Source: Magnetococcales bacterium
GTDB taxonomy: Bacteria > Pseudomonadota > Magnetococcia > Magnetococcales > Magnetaquicoccaceae
Reading direction: 5' to 3'
Length of the DNA stretch: 40,672 nucleotides
Assembly: GCA_015232245.1 (NCBI GenBank)
Contig: JADGAB010000003.1
Span: 1-40,672, forward strand
Positions 17,508-25,369 of the stretch are shown here, in pieces. Position 1 is the stretch's first letter. Each line of letters opens with the position of its first letter. The translations under genes and the position numbers were made by a program. The notes under the pieces are model-generated. The model saw only the letters and a list, made by a program, of their open reading frames with translations. It did no database searches and was not told the DNA's origin.

Positions 17508-18050
17508 ATGAAGACTGGAGAAATTTCCCGGACGCTCCGGAATCCTTCCGACGCGGGAACCTTGCAGGAAGTGGTGGCCATTGTCGAGCGGGTCGAAGCC
17601 TTGGCCTGGACCGAGGAGTGGCGTGACGCGGCCCGGGAGATGCGTGTCCTGCGGGAGCGGTGGCAGGTTCTGGAGGGTCAACTGCCGGACTGGGATCGGG
17701 AACTGACCACCCGTTTTCGCGCGGCCCAGCAGACCTTCATGGATCGGCGCGCCGATTATTACCAACGCGGGAATGTGCGCAAGGGGACGGGGTTGATGGA
17801 GCGGTTGGAGAAAAAACAGGCGGATGTGGTGCGCATCAAGGAGGAGTTGCAGGGGTATTACGACTCCCTGGCAGACTTCGAAACCCGCATGAACGCCACG
17901 CCCCTCGAAGGTCACGGAGTGGCCATTCGCGCCTTCATCGGCGAGTCGATTGCCGCGTTGCAGGAGGAGATTGGCCGCAAGGAAGGGGAACTCGACAGGC
18001 TGGAACGGACCATTCCCGAGATCTCCAGCCGTTATTATTGCGTGGAGTAG
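17508..18050 (+). CDS. DUF349-like coiled-coil protein
   Basis: This 180-residue protein is almost all charged helix. The segment from about residue 40 to 85 resembles a DUF349 repeat, with W spacing and a RFRAAQQTFMDRRADYY motif. Two further coiled-coil helices follow. No signal peptide or membrane segment is present. The gene begins 12 bases after the three-receiver gene and is probably cotranscribed with it, so the two may interact. It converges with the small membrane gene on the other strand, with a gap of only 10 bases. The function of this family is not established. Confidence 0.65.
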   Translation: MKTGEISRTLRNPSDAGTLQEVVAIVERVEALAWTEEWRDAAREMRVLRERWQVLEGQLPDWDRELTTRFRAAQQTFMDRRADYYQRGNVRKGTGLMERLEKKQADVVRIKEELQGYYDSLADFETRMNATPLEGHGVAIRAFIGESIAALQEEIGRKEGELDRLERTIPEISSRYYCVE

Positions 18051-18060
18051 CGCCGGGCCT

Positions 18061-18222
18061 TCACAGACCGATGCGGCGCAGCAGCAGTTGAAACAGTCGT
18101 TCGATGGCCATCATCAGCACGTTGCGTCCTGTGGGGGTCAGATTGACCCGGACCTGTTTTTTGCGCAACAGAAAGTAGATCACGCCACCGATGACAGCCA
18201 GGATGAGCAGAACGCGGAACAT
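18061..18222 (-). CDS. Small single-pass membrane protein (53 residues)
   Basis: This short gene reads MFRVLLILAVIGGVIYFLLR and then a basic KKQVR stretch, giving one transmembrane helix with a positive cytoplasmic flank. The C-terminal 30 residues form an amphipathic, leucine- and arginine-rich helix. AGGAG lies eight bases before the ATG, which supports real translation. It starts 31 bases after yciO ends and is probably in the same transcript. I do not recognise the family. The single helix and basic tail suggest a membrane-anchored adaptor or small inner-membrane protein. Confidence 0.55.
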   Translation of the reverse strand: MFRVLLILAVIGGVIYFLLRKKQVRVNLTPTGRNVLMMAIERLFQLLLRRIGL

Positions 18223-18253
18223 GGGGCGGACTCCTAAAGGGTGGGTGGAGCGC

Positions 18254-18874
18254 TCATGAGAAGACTGTGGGATCCCCTGCCCCGGCGCGCAGCACCTCCG
18301 GGGATGGTCCGGTGAGATCCACCACCGTGGAGGGGGCGGCGGGCAACATCCCCGCGTCGATGACCAGATCCACCAGATGATCGGTACGGGTATGGATCAC
18401 GTAGGGATCGCTCAGGATCTCTTCGTTTTCGCCGGGAAAGCGCATCGAGGTGGAGAGCAGCGGTTCCCCGAGGCTTTTCAGGAGTTCCAGACAGATGGGA
18501 TGATCGGGAATTCTCAAGCCGATGGTTTTGCGTTTGGGCAGAATGGTTTTGGGAACCTCCCGGGTGGCCTCCAGAATGAAGGTGTAGGGTCCGGGGAGAA
18601 ACCGTTTCAGCAGTCGGTAGGTGGCGTTGTCCACCCGGGCATAGCGGGCGATATCCGACAGATCCGAAACCAGGATCGACAACTGATGAGAAGTGGGCAG
18701 ATGCTTGATGCGCAGGATCCGTTCCACCCCCTTGCGACTGGAGATGCCGCAACCCAGGCCGTAGGTGGTATCGGTGGGATAGACGATGACCCCTCCCTCC
18801 CGGAGTATTTCCGCCACCTGGGTGATGAGTCGGGGCTGGGGGTTTTTGGGGTGAATGTTGATGAATTGCGCCAT
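18254..18874 (-). CDS. yciO: YciO-family protein (Sua5/YrdC superfamily)
   Basis: The 206-residue protein matches YciO in length and through its whole sequence. The N-terminus reads MAQFINIHPKNPQ, followed by the nucleotide/tRNA-binding YPTDTTYGLGC motif, a basic KHLP segment, PGPYTFILEAT, RKTIGLRIPDHP and the STS region. Sua5/YrdC proteins make threonylcarbamoyl-AMP for tRNA t6A37. YciO is a paralogue whose role is less clear, so t6A synthesis should not be assumed. The start at 18874 matches the family. A much longer minus-strand frame reaching 20857 is a shadow of ilvD. It is divergent from ilvD and is followed by the 53-residue membrane gene. Confidence 0.9.
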   Translation of the reverse strand: MAQFINIHPKNPQPRLITQVAEILREGGVIVYPTDTTYGLGCGISSRKGVERILRIKHLPTSHQLSILVSDLSDIARYARVDNATYRLLKRFLPGPYTFILEATREVPKTILPKRKTIGLRIPDHPICLELLKSLGEPLLSTSMRFPGENEEILSDPYVIHTRTDHLVDLVIDAGMLPAAPSTVVDLTGPSPEVLRAGAGDPTVFS

Positions 18875-18937
18875 GGCCTGCAATACCCTTGATGTTCGAC
18901 CGTTTTTTCCTTGAACCGCCTGCACCGGATCGACACC

Positions 18938-18966
18938 ATTATTCACCACATCTGAGCCAAAGACAA
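18938..18966 (-). promoter_or_regulatory. Weak candidate promoter for yciO
   Basis: Read on the minus strand, TTGTCT (18966-18961) and AATAAT (18943-18938) are 17 bases apart, about 65 bases before the yciO start. The match is moderate. The gap is shared with ilvD, for which I found no good promoter. Confidence 0.28.
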
Positions 18967-19012
18967 TCCATCTTGGGTCAGCTTCCAATTTCTTGTATGT
19001 CAGGAGAGATGC

Positions 19013-20875
19013 ATGCCCGCCTATCGTTCCCGCGTTTCCACCCATGGCCGCAACATGGCCGGAGCCCGCGCCTTGTGGCGGGCCACCGGGATTGCCGAAG
19101 CCGAATTCGGTCGTCCGATCATCGCGGTGGTCAACTCCTACACCCAGTTTGTCCCCGGGCATGTCCATCTGAAAGATCTCGGGGATCTGGTCGCCGGAGA
19201 GATCCGGGCGGCTGGCGGCATTCCCCGGGAGTTCAACACCATCGCCATCGATGATGGCATTGCCATGGGACACGGAGGGATGCTCTACTCCCTGCCCTCC
19301 CGGGAGATCATCGCCGACAGCGTGGAATACATGGTCAACGCCCACGCCGCGGACGCCATGGTGTGCATCTCCAACTGCGACAAGATCACCCCGGGCATGT
19401 TCATGGCCGCGATGCGCTTGAACATTCCGGCGGTGTTCGTCTCCGGAGGCCCCATGGAGGCGGGCAAGGCCACCCTCGAAAATGGTACGGTGAGGAAGCT
19501 CGATCTCATCGACTCCATGATCGCGGCGGGGGACAAAGCGGTCTCCGATCAGGATCTGGAGACCATCGAACGCTCCGCCTGCCCAACCTGCGGCTCCTGC
19601 GCCGGGCTGTTCACCGCCAACTCCATGAACTGTCTGATGGAATCCCTGGGTCTGGCCCTGCCGGGCAATGGCACCCTGCTGGCCACCCACGGAGAACGCA
19701 AACAGTTGTTTCTGCAGGCGGGGCGTCTGATCGTCGAGTTGTGCAAGCGCTACTACGAACAGGAGGACCACACGGTTCTGCCCCGGTCGATCGCCACCTT
19801 CCAGGCCTTCGAGAACGCCATGTCCCTGGATATCGCCATGGGAGGCTCCACCAACACGGTGCTCCATCTGTTGGCCGCGGCCCGAGAGGGGGAGGTGCCC
19901 TTCACCATGGACGACATCGACCGCCTCTCCCGTCGGGTGCCCTGTCTGTGCAAGGTGGCCCCCTCCACGGACCGCTACCACATCGAGGATGTCCACCGGG
20001 CCGGCGGCATCCCCGCCATTCTGGGGGAGTTGCGGCGCGCCGGATTGTTGCACGACACCTGCGCCATGGTCCATGCCCCCACCCTGGCCGTGGCTCTGGA
20101 TCGGGAGGATATCGCCTCCCCCAACGCCACCGAAGCGGCGAAAACCCGCCATCTGGCCGCTCCGGGAGGACGGATCACCACCGAACCCTTCTCCCAGTTC
20201 GCCCGCTGGCCATCCCTGGATCTGGACCGGCAACAGGGGTGCATCCGGGACCTGCGGCACGCCTATTCCAAAGACGGCGGACTGGCGGTGCTCTTTGGCA
20301 ATCTGGCCCGGGAGGGGTGCATTGTCAAAACCGCCGGCGTGGATGAGTCGATCTGGAAATTCTCCGGACCGGCGCGGATCTTCCACAGTCAGGAGACCGC
20401 CTGCGACGCCATCCTTCAGGACCGCATCCACCCGGGTGATGTGGTGCTCATCCGCTACGAAGGGCCCCGGGGAGGACCGGGCATGCAGGAGATGCTCTAT
20501 CCCACCAGTTTTCTCAAATCCAAGGGTCTGGGCAAAGCCTGCGCCCTGATCACCGATGGCCGTTTTTCCGGGGGCACTTCGGGTCTGTCCATCGGTCACG
20601 TCTCCCCCGAGGCGGCGGAAGGGGGAGTGATCGCCCTGGTGGAAGAGGGGGACCGGATCGAAATCGACATCCCCAACCGCACCATCCAACTGGCGGTCTC
20701 CGAAGAGACCCTCCAGAAACGGCGCGCGGCCATCCGCCGCTATCTGCCCGAGGGGCGGGAGCGTCCGGTCTCCGCGGCGCTGCGCGCCTATGCCGCCTTG
20801 ACCACCTCGGCCTCCCGGGGCGCGGTGCGGGATTTGAGCCGGATTCCGCCGCTGCACGGCAACGGGGACGCCTGA
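19013..20875 (+). CDS. ilvD: Dihydroxy-acid dehydratase
   Basis: This 620-residue enzyme removes water from 2,3-dihydroxy-isovalerate and 2,3-dihydroxy-3-methylvalerate in valine and isoleucine synthesis. The sequence has the Fe-S cysteines in [10 protein letters not shown] and [17 protein letters not shown], plus [26 protein letters not shown] and the C-terminal [21 protein letters not shown]. Length and motifs match the E. coli-type enzyme. AGGAGA lies seven bases before the ATG. No leader peptide or attenuator is visible upstream. The chemoreceptor gene starts 46 bases downstream; a metabolic link is not implied. Confidence 0.97.
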   Translation: MPAYRSRVSTHGRNMAGARALWRATGIAEAEFGRPIIAVVNSYTQFVPGHVHLKDLGDLVAGEIRAAGGIPREFNTIAIDDGIAMGHGGMLYSLPSREIIADSVEYMVNAHAADAMVCISNCDKITPGMFMAAMRLNIPAVFVSGGPMEAGKATLENGTVRKLDLIDSMIAAGDKAVSDQDLETIERSACPTCGSCAGLFTANSMNCLMESLGLALPGNGTLLATHGERKQLFLQAGRLIVELCKRYYEQEDHTVLPRSIATFQAFENAMSLDIAMGGSTNTVLHLLAAAREGEVPFTMDDIDRLSRRVPCLCKVAPSTDRYHIEDVHRAGGIPAILGELRRAGLLHDTCAMVHAPTLAVALDREDIASPNATEAAKTRHLAAPGGRITTEPFSQFARWPSLDLDRQQGCIRDLRHAYSKDGGLAVLFGNLAREGCIVKTAGVDESIWKFSGPARIFHSQETACDAILQDRIHPGDVVLIRYEGPRGGPGMQEMLYPTSFLKSKGLGKACALITDGRFSGGTSGLSIGHVSPEAAEGGVIALVEEGDRIEIDIPNRTIQLAVSEETLQKRRAAIRRYLPEGRERPVSAALRAYAALTTSASRGAVRDLSRIPPLHGNGDA

Positions 20876-20921
20876 CGATTTTCCATGAACCTTTAATCTT
20901 TAACAAGTTCGAGTCAAGACC

Positions 20922-22838
20922 ATGCTGCTGCATTTCCGTCTGTGGGCCAAGATCATGCTGGCGATGGGGTTGGCCATTGTTCTGGTGGGGGTGCTGCTGA
21001 CCGCGGTCAACCTCTCCAACATGAACGACCTGATCCGGGAATCGGAACTGGGCGCTCTCAACGCCCATCTGAAATCCGTGTACAACGACATCGACTCCCT
21101 GAGCCGGTCCGCCGAAGCCATGAGCGCTCTGGTGGCCAACATTCCTCTGGTCCAGGAGAAACTCGCCAGCGATGACCGCAAGGGAATGGGGGAGCTGTTC
21201 ATTCCCGGTTACGGCTTTCTGGCCCGGGAACACGGGGTGGAACAGTTCCAGTTTCACACCCCGCCAGCCACCTCCTGGCTGCGGGTCCACAAGCCGGAGA
21301 AGTTCGGAGATGATCTCTCCGGTTTCCGTCACACCGTGGTCGTCACCAACAAAAACCAGAAACCCACCCGGGGACTGGAAGGGGGCGTGGCGGGCATCGG
21401 CGTGCGGGGTGTGGTGCCGGTGCTGCATCAAGGCAGACATGTGGGTTCGGTGGAGTTTGGTCTCTCCCTGGGACAATCCTTTTTCGACATCTTCAAACAG
21501 ATGAACGGCGTGGATGTCGCCCTGCACCTGCGGGACAAGGATGGCTTCAAGACCCTCGCCTCCACTTTGGGTCCGAAACCTTTGCTGGATGCGGATCTGT
21601 TGAAGAAAGCCATGGGCGGCGAACCCCAACTGGATCACCGGGAAATGCATGGGGAGGTCCACGCCGTCCTGGTGGCCAAGGTGGACGATTTTTCCGGGCA
21701 GCCCATCGGCGTGTTTGAAATCGCCATGGAGAGCACGGTTTATCTGGAGTCCCTCAAGTCCGCCCGGATCGGATCCCTGGCGCTGGGAGGGTTGTCCATT
21801 CTGTTGGGATTGCTGTTGGCCATGCTCACGGCCCGGCATCTGGTGAAGCGGATCGATACCGTGGTGACACGGGTCAACCGGGTGGCCGCGGGAGATCTGA
21901 CCGCGGACATTCCCCTGGACGGCAGCGACGAGATCGCCGATCTGGCCCGGGCCACGGGCGAGATGCGGCTGAAACTCCATGAACTGGCCTCCCAGGTGGG
22001 GGCGCACGCCATTCAGGCCCATCGGGCCGCTCGGGAGATCGCCGATGCCGTGGCCGGGCAGGCCACCACCTCCACCCAGATGTCCTCTTCGGTGGCGGAG
22101 ATCACCTCCACCATGGAGGAGTTCTCCGCCTCCTCCACCCAGATCGCCGAACAGGCCCGTTCGGTGGTGGAGATCGCCAATCAGACCCTGGAGGGAAGTC
22201 GCAAAGGCTCGGAAGCCATGCAGATCGTTCTGGGCCGCATGAACGACATCCGGGACGACCGCCAGAACGGCTTGCGGGAGATTGTGGATCTGGGTACCAA
22301 GTCCAAGCAGATCAGCAAGGTGATGGAGATCATCAACACCCTGGCGGATCAGACCCGCCTGATCGCCTTCAATGCCGCCCTGGAGGCCTCCAGCGCCGGA
22401 GAGGCGGGCAAACGGTTTTCCGTGGTCGCCAACGAGATACGTCGTCTGGCCGACAGCGTGACCGACTCCACCCGGGAGATCGAAGGGAAAATCAACGAGA
22501 TCCAGGACTCCATCAGTCGCCTGGTGGTCAACTCGGAAAAGGGTTCCGCCGGCATCGCCGCCGGGACCGCCGCCACCACCAACACCGCCGAACGCTTGAA
22601 CGAAATCGTCAAGGCCGCCACCCAGACCTCCATGGCCGCCCAGCAGATCTCCCTGTCCACCCAGCAGCAGAAAATCGCCAGCAATCAGGTGGTGGTGGCC
22701 CTGCGGGAGATCGTCACCGCCAGCTCCCATACGGCCCAGTCCATCACCCGGGTCTCCCAGATCAGCCGGGAGATGCTGGGACTCTCGGAGCGACTGGAAG
22801 CTCTGGTCCGTCAATTCAAGCTCTCCGAAGCGGGCTGA
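20922..22838 (+). CDS. Methyl-accepting chemotaxis protein (Wsp-like receptor)
   Basis: The 638-residue receptor has two membrane helices (about 10-32 and 285-310) flanking a large periplasmic sensor that looks like a double-Cache type. A HAMP domain (about 310-365) and a cytoplasmic signalling coiled coil follow. The hairpin tip (about 470-500) is non-standard: LADQTRLIAFNAALEASSAGEAG has R where most receptors have N in QTN, and SAGEAG in place of RAGEQG. No C-terminal CheR-tethering pentapeptide is present. It heads the run cheB, cheR, cheA, receiver, GGDEF, so it is the likely input to that pathway. The ligand is unknown. Confidence 0.93.
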   Translation: MLLHFRLWAKIMLAMGLAIVLVGVLLTAVNLSNMNDLIRESELGALNAHLKSVYNDIDSLSRSAEAMSALVANIPLVQEKLASDDRKGMGELFIPGYGFLAREHGVEQFQFHTPPATSWLRVHKPEKFGDDLSGFRHTVVVTNKNQKPTRGLEGGVAGIGVRGVVPVLHQGRHVGSVEFGLSLGQSFFDIFKQMNGVDVALHLRDKDGFKTLASTLGPKPLLDADLLKKAMGGEPQLDHREMHGEVHAVLVAKVDDFSGQPIGVFEIAMESTVYLESLKSARIGSLALGGLSILLGLLLAMLTARHLVKRIDTVVTRVNRVAAGDLTADIPLDGSDEIADLARATGEMRLKLHELASQVGAHAIQAHRAAREIADAVAGQATTSTQMSSSVAEITSTMEEFSASSTQIAEQARSVVEIANQTLEGSRKGSEAMQIVLGRMNDIRDDRQNGLREIVDLGTKSKQISKVMEIINTLADQTRLIAFNAALEASSAGEAGKRFSVVANEIRRLADSVTDSTREIEGKINEIQDSISRLVVNSEKGSAGIAAGTAATTNTAERLNEIVKAATQTSMAAQQISLSTQQQKIASNQVVVALREIVTASSHTAQSITRVSQISREMLGLSERLEALVRQFKLSEAG

Positions 22839-22850
22839 GGCAGCACAGGC

Positions 22851-23906
22851 ATGATTCGCGTTCTCATTGTTGATGACAGCTTTTTCATTCGACAATTGCT
22901 GCGTCTGCTGCTGGAGGACGCGGGAGGGATCGAGGTGGTCGGCGAGGCTGCCAATGGGCGTCAGGCTGTGGACATGGCCCGATCCCTCAGGCCGGATCTG
23001 ATCACCATGGATCTGGAGATGCCGGTCATGGGGGGGATCGAAGCCATTGAACAGATCATGTGCGTCAAGGCCATCCCCATTCTGGTGGTCAGCAGCGTGG
23101 CCGATGCCCGGGTGGCCCTGGAGGCCATGCAAATGGGGGCGCTTGAGGTGGTGGAAAAACCGGTGGCCATTCCGGAATCGGCCTCCTGGTTCGTAGACAA
23201 GGTGCGTCTGTTGGCCGGGGTGCCGGTGGTGACCCGGATGCGGCAGACCAGAACCTCCAAACCGGCCTGGCCCCCTCCCGCCACCCACGATCTTTGGAGC
23301 GGGTTCGGTTCCCCCCGGGTCTTCGCCATCGCCTCCTCCACCGGCGGTCCCCAGGCTCTGGCCCGGATTCTGCCCGCCCTGCCCCTCGGTTTTTCCTGTC
23401 CGGTGGTGATCGCCCAGCACATCTCCGACGGCTTTGCCCGGGGCATCGTGGAGTGGCTGGGCAACATCTGCGCTCTGCCGGTTCGGCTGGCCGCCGACGG
23501 GGAGCCGTTGCAGGCGGGAGTTGTTTATGTCTCCCCTTCCGAGTCCCATCTGATCGTCACATCCGCCCGTCGCATGGCTCTGGCGCCCCGGGCTTCTGGC
23601 GACATCTACCGGCCCAGTTGCGACCAGTTGTTGCGTTCCGTGGGGGAGGTGTTCGGTCCACGGGCCATTGGCATCATTCTGACCGGCATGGGCAGCGACG
23701 GGGCTTCGGGCATCGTGCGCATCCACGAAAAAGGGGGCCTGACCATGGCCCAGGATGAAGGGAGTTCCCTGATTTTCGGCATGAATCAGGTGGCGATCCA
23801 AACCGGTACGGTCCATCGGATCCTGCCGGTGGATCTGATCTCTCTGGAGATGATCCGCCTGGCCAATGCCGAACAGGGTCCGGGGGAAATCGGAGGCCCG
23901 CCATGA
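22851..23906 (+). CDS. cheB: Chemoreceptor methylesterase/response regulator CheB
   Basis: The 351-residue protein has an N-terminal receiver (acceptor D54 in TMDLEMPVM) and a C-terminal methylesterase domain (about 155-345). The expected catalytic residues are visible: Ser in ASSTGGP (about 163), H190 in AQHIS and D283 in GMGSDGASG. It removes methyl groups from glutamates on the chemoreceptor, resetting sensitivity; the WspF protein plays this part in Wsp systems. It begins 12 bases after the receptor gene and overlaps cheR by ATGA, so the two modification enzymes are translationally coupled. Confidence 0.95.
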   Translation: MIRVLIVDDSFFIRQLLRLLLEDAGGIEVVGEAANGRQAVDMARSLRPDLITMDLEMPVMGGIEAIEQIMCVKAIPILVVSSVADARVALEAMQMGALEVVEKPVAIPESASWFVDKVRLLAGVPVVTRMRQTRTSKPAWPPPATHDLWSGFGSPRVFAIASSTGGPQALARILPALPLGFSCPVVIAQHISDGFARGIVEWLGNICALPVRLAADGEPLQAGVVYVSPSESHLIVTSARRMALAPRASGDIYRPSCDQLLRSVGEVFGPRAIGIILTGMGSDGASGIVRIHEKGGLTMAQDEGSSLIFGMNQVAIQTGTVHRILPVDLISLEMIRLANAEQGPGEIGGPP

Positions 23907-25369
23907 ATCTGGATCCCGAACCCTTCAAGATCCTGATCAGGAACCGTTGCGGTCTTTGTTTCGAGACCGCCAACGAAGAGAATCTGCTCCACGCCCTGAA
24001 CGAACGCATGCAGAGTCTGGGGATGGGGCCGGACGGCTATTTTGTCCGGTTGAACGCCAGCGAGACCGAATTCCAGCAACTGGTCAACCGGCTCACCATC
24101 AACGAGACCTATTTCTTCCGGGAGCCGGAACAGATCCGTCTGCTGGTGGAACACCTGGTCCCCCGACTGCTGGCCAGGGGAAGTGGTTTGCAGCCGCTGC
24201 GCATCTTGAGTGTCGGTTGCTCCTCCGGGGAGGAGCCGTATTCCCTGGTCATGGCCCTGATGGAGCGGTATGGAGAGAGCGTCTCCCGCCTGTTCACCTT
24301 TGCCGCCTGCGACATCGACAGCGCGGTGCTCGACAAGGCCCGGCGCGGTTGCTATTCCGAATTCTCCTTCCGCAGCCTCAGTCCGGAGCTGCGCGCCAGG
24401 TATTTCCGGCAGGAAAACGGCGGCTGGTGTCTCGAAGAGCGGATCCGGAGGCTGGTGGATTTTCAGGAATGCAATCTGCTGTCCGAGGAACCCGCCCGGG
24501 TCATGCGGGGGGTGGATGTGCTGTTTTTCCGCAATGTCTCCATCTATTTCGATCCCCCCACCCGCCGGCTCGTCCTGGACAGGCTCGCGGCCATGCTGCA
24601 ACCCGAGGGGATCCTGATCGTGGGGGCATCGGAGACTCTGGCCAATGATCTGGGTGTGCTGCATCTGCTGGAAGAGGCGGGATTGTTCTATTTTGTCCGG
24701 AACCCTTTGGTCCGGGATCCTGTGGCGCCACTTCCCTGGCCCGGGAGAGATTGTTCCCTGCCGATGACAGAACCTGAGGCCCCCTCCCCGGCTTTGGTCT
24801 CTCCGGCCAGGTTGCCTGATGCGGATTTCGATGTGCAACAGGCGCAGCAACTGGTCCAGGAGAAACGTCATGACGAGGCCCTGCGGCTGCTGGACACCTA
24901 TCTGGCCATTGCCCCGGAGCATGCCGGGGCCATGCTGATCAAGGCCCATCTGCTGGTATGGCGCAAGGAGTTCGCTGCCGCCGAGGCGCTGGCCAGACGG
25001 GTATTGGAGAGCGATTCCCGTTCCATCGACGCCCTGGTGCTTCTCGGTCTGCTGGCCAAATGGCGTCAGCAGAACGATGTGGCCATCGACTGGTTCAAGC
25101 AGGCGGTCTACTGGTGTCACCACTGCTGGCCGGCGCACTATTATCTGGCGGACATCTACCGGTCCGGAAACGAAATCGAACGGGCGCTGCACAGCTACCG
25201 GGTGGTGATGCAACTGTTGAATGACGGGACCACGGAGACCGGTTTGCACCATCTGGCGTTGGGTCTGCCTGTGGCGGAGATCCGCTTTTTGTGCGAACAC
25301 CAGTTGAGCAGGCTTGGCATGCCCACGGGTCGCGGAGCGGCGGCGAGGCAGTCATGGCCATCGACCTGA
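23903..25369 (+). CDS. cheR: Chemoreceptor methyltransferase CheR with C-terminal TPR domain
   Basis: The 488-residue protein has a CheR methyltransferase (about 1-265) followed by tetratricopeptide-like repeats (about 305-450). The methyltransferase shows NRLTINETYFFRE, the SAM-binding LSVGCSSGEEPYS loop and FFRNVSIYFD, where classical CheR often reads CRN. It methylates receptor glutamates with S-adenosylmethionine. CheR-TPR fusions are known as WspC in Wsp systems. GGAGG lies just before the ATG at 23903. It overlaps cheB by four bases and cheA by 16 bases. The TPR part may replace pentapeptide tethering, since the receptor lacks a tail motif. Confidence 0.93.
   Translation: MNLDPEPFKILIRNRCGLCFETANEENLLHALNERMQSLGMGPDGYFVRLNASETEFQQLVNRLTINETYFFREPEQIRLLVEHLVPRLLARGSGLQPLRILSVGCSSGEEPYSLVMALMERYGESVSRLFTFAACDIDSAVLDKARRGCYSEFSFRSLSPELRARYFRQENGGWCLEERIRRLVDFQECNLLSEEPARVMRGVDVLFFRNVSIYFDPPTRRLVLDRLAAMLQPEGILIVGASETLANDLGVLHLLEEAGLFYFVRNPLVRDPVAPLPWPGRDCSLPMTEPEAPSPALVSPARLPDADFDVQQAQQLVQEKRHDEALRLLDTYLAIAPEHAGAMLIKAHLLVWRKEFAAAEALARRVLESDSRSIDALVLLGLLAKWRQQNDVAIDWFKQAVYWCHHCWPAHYYLADIYRSGNEIERALHSYRVVMQLLNDGTTETGLHHLALGLPVAEIRFLCEHQLSRLGMPTGRGAAARQSWPST

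Noticed and set aside
18254-20857. 867-codon minus-strand frame
   Set aside because: Only the last 206 codons are a real protein (YciO). The rest is antisense to ilvD.
22233-22800. Possible hidden CheW in the chemosensory operon
   Set aside because: All genes from 20922 to 29622 are accounted for, and no separate CheW-like sequence was seen apart from the domain inside CheA.
20550-23816. Very long minus-strand open frame (1088 codons)
   Set aside because: It lies antisense to ilvD, the receptor and cheB, and its product is low-complexity G/H/Q/P-rich sequence typical of the antisense of high-GC genes.
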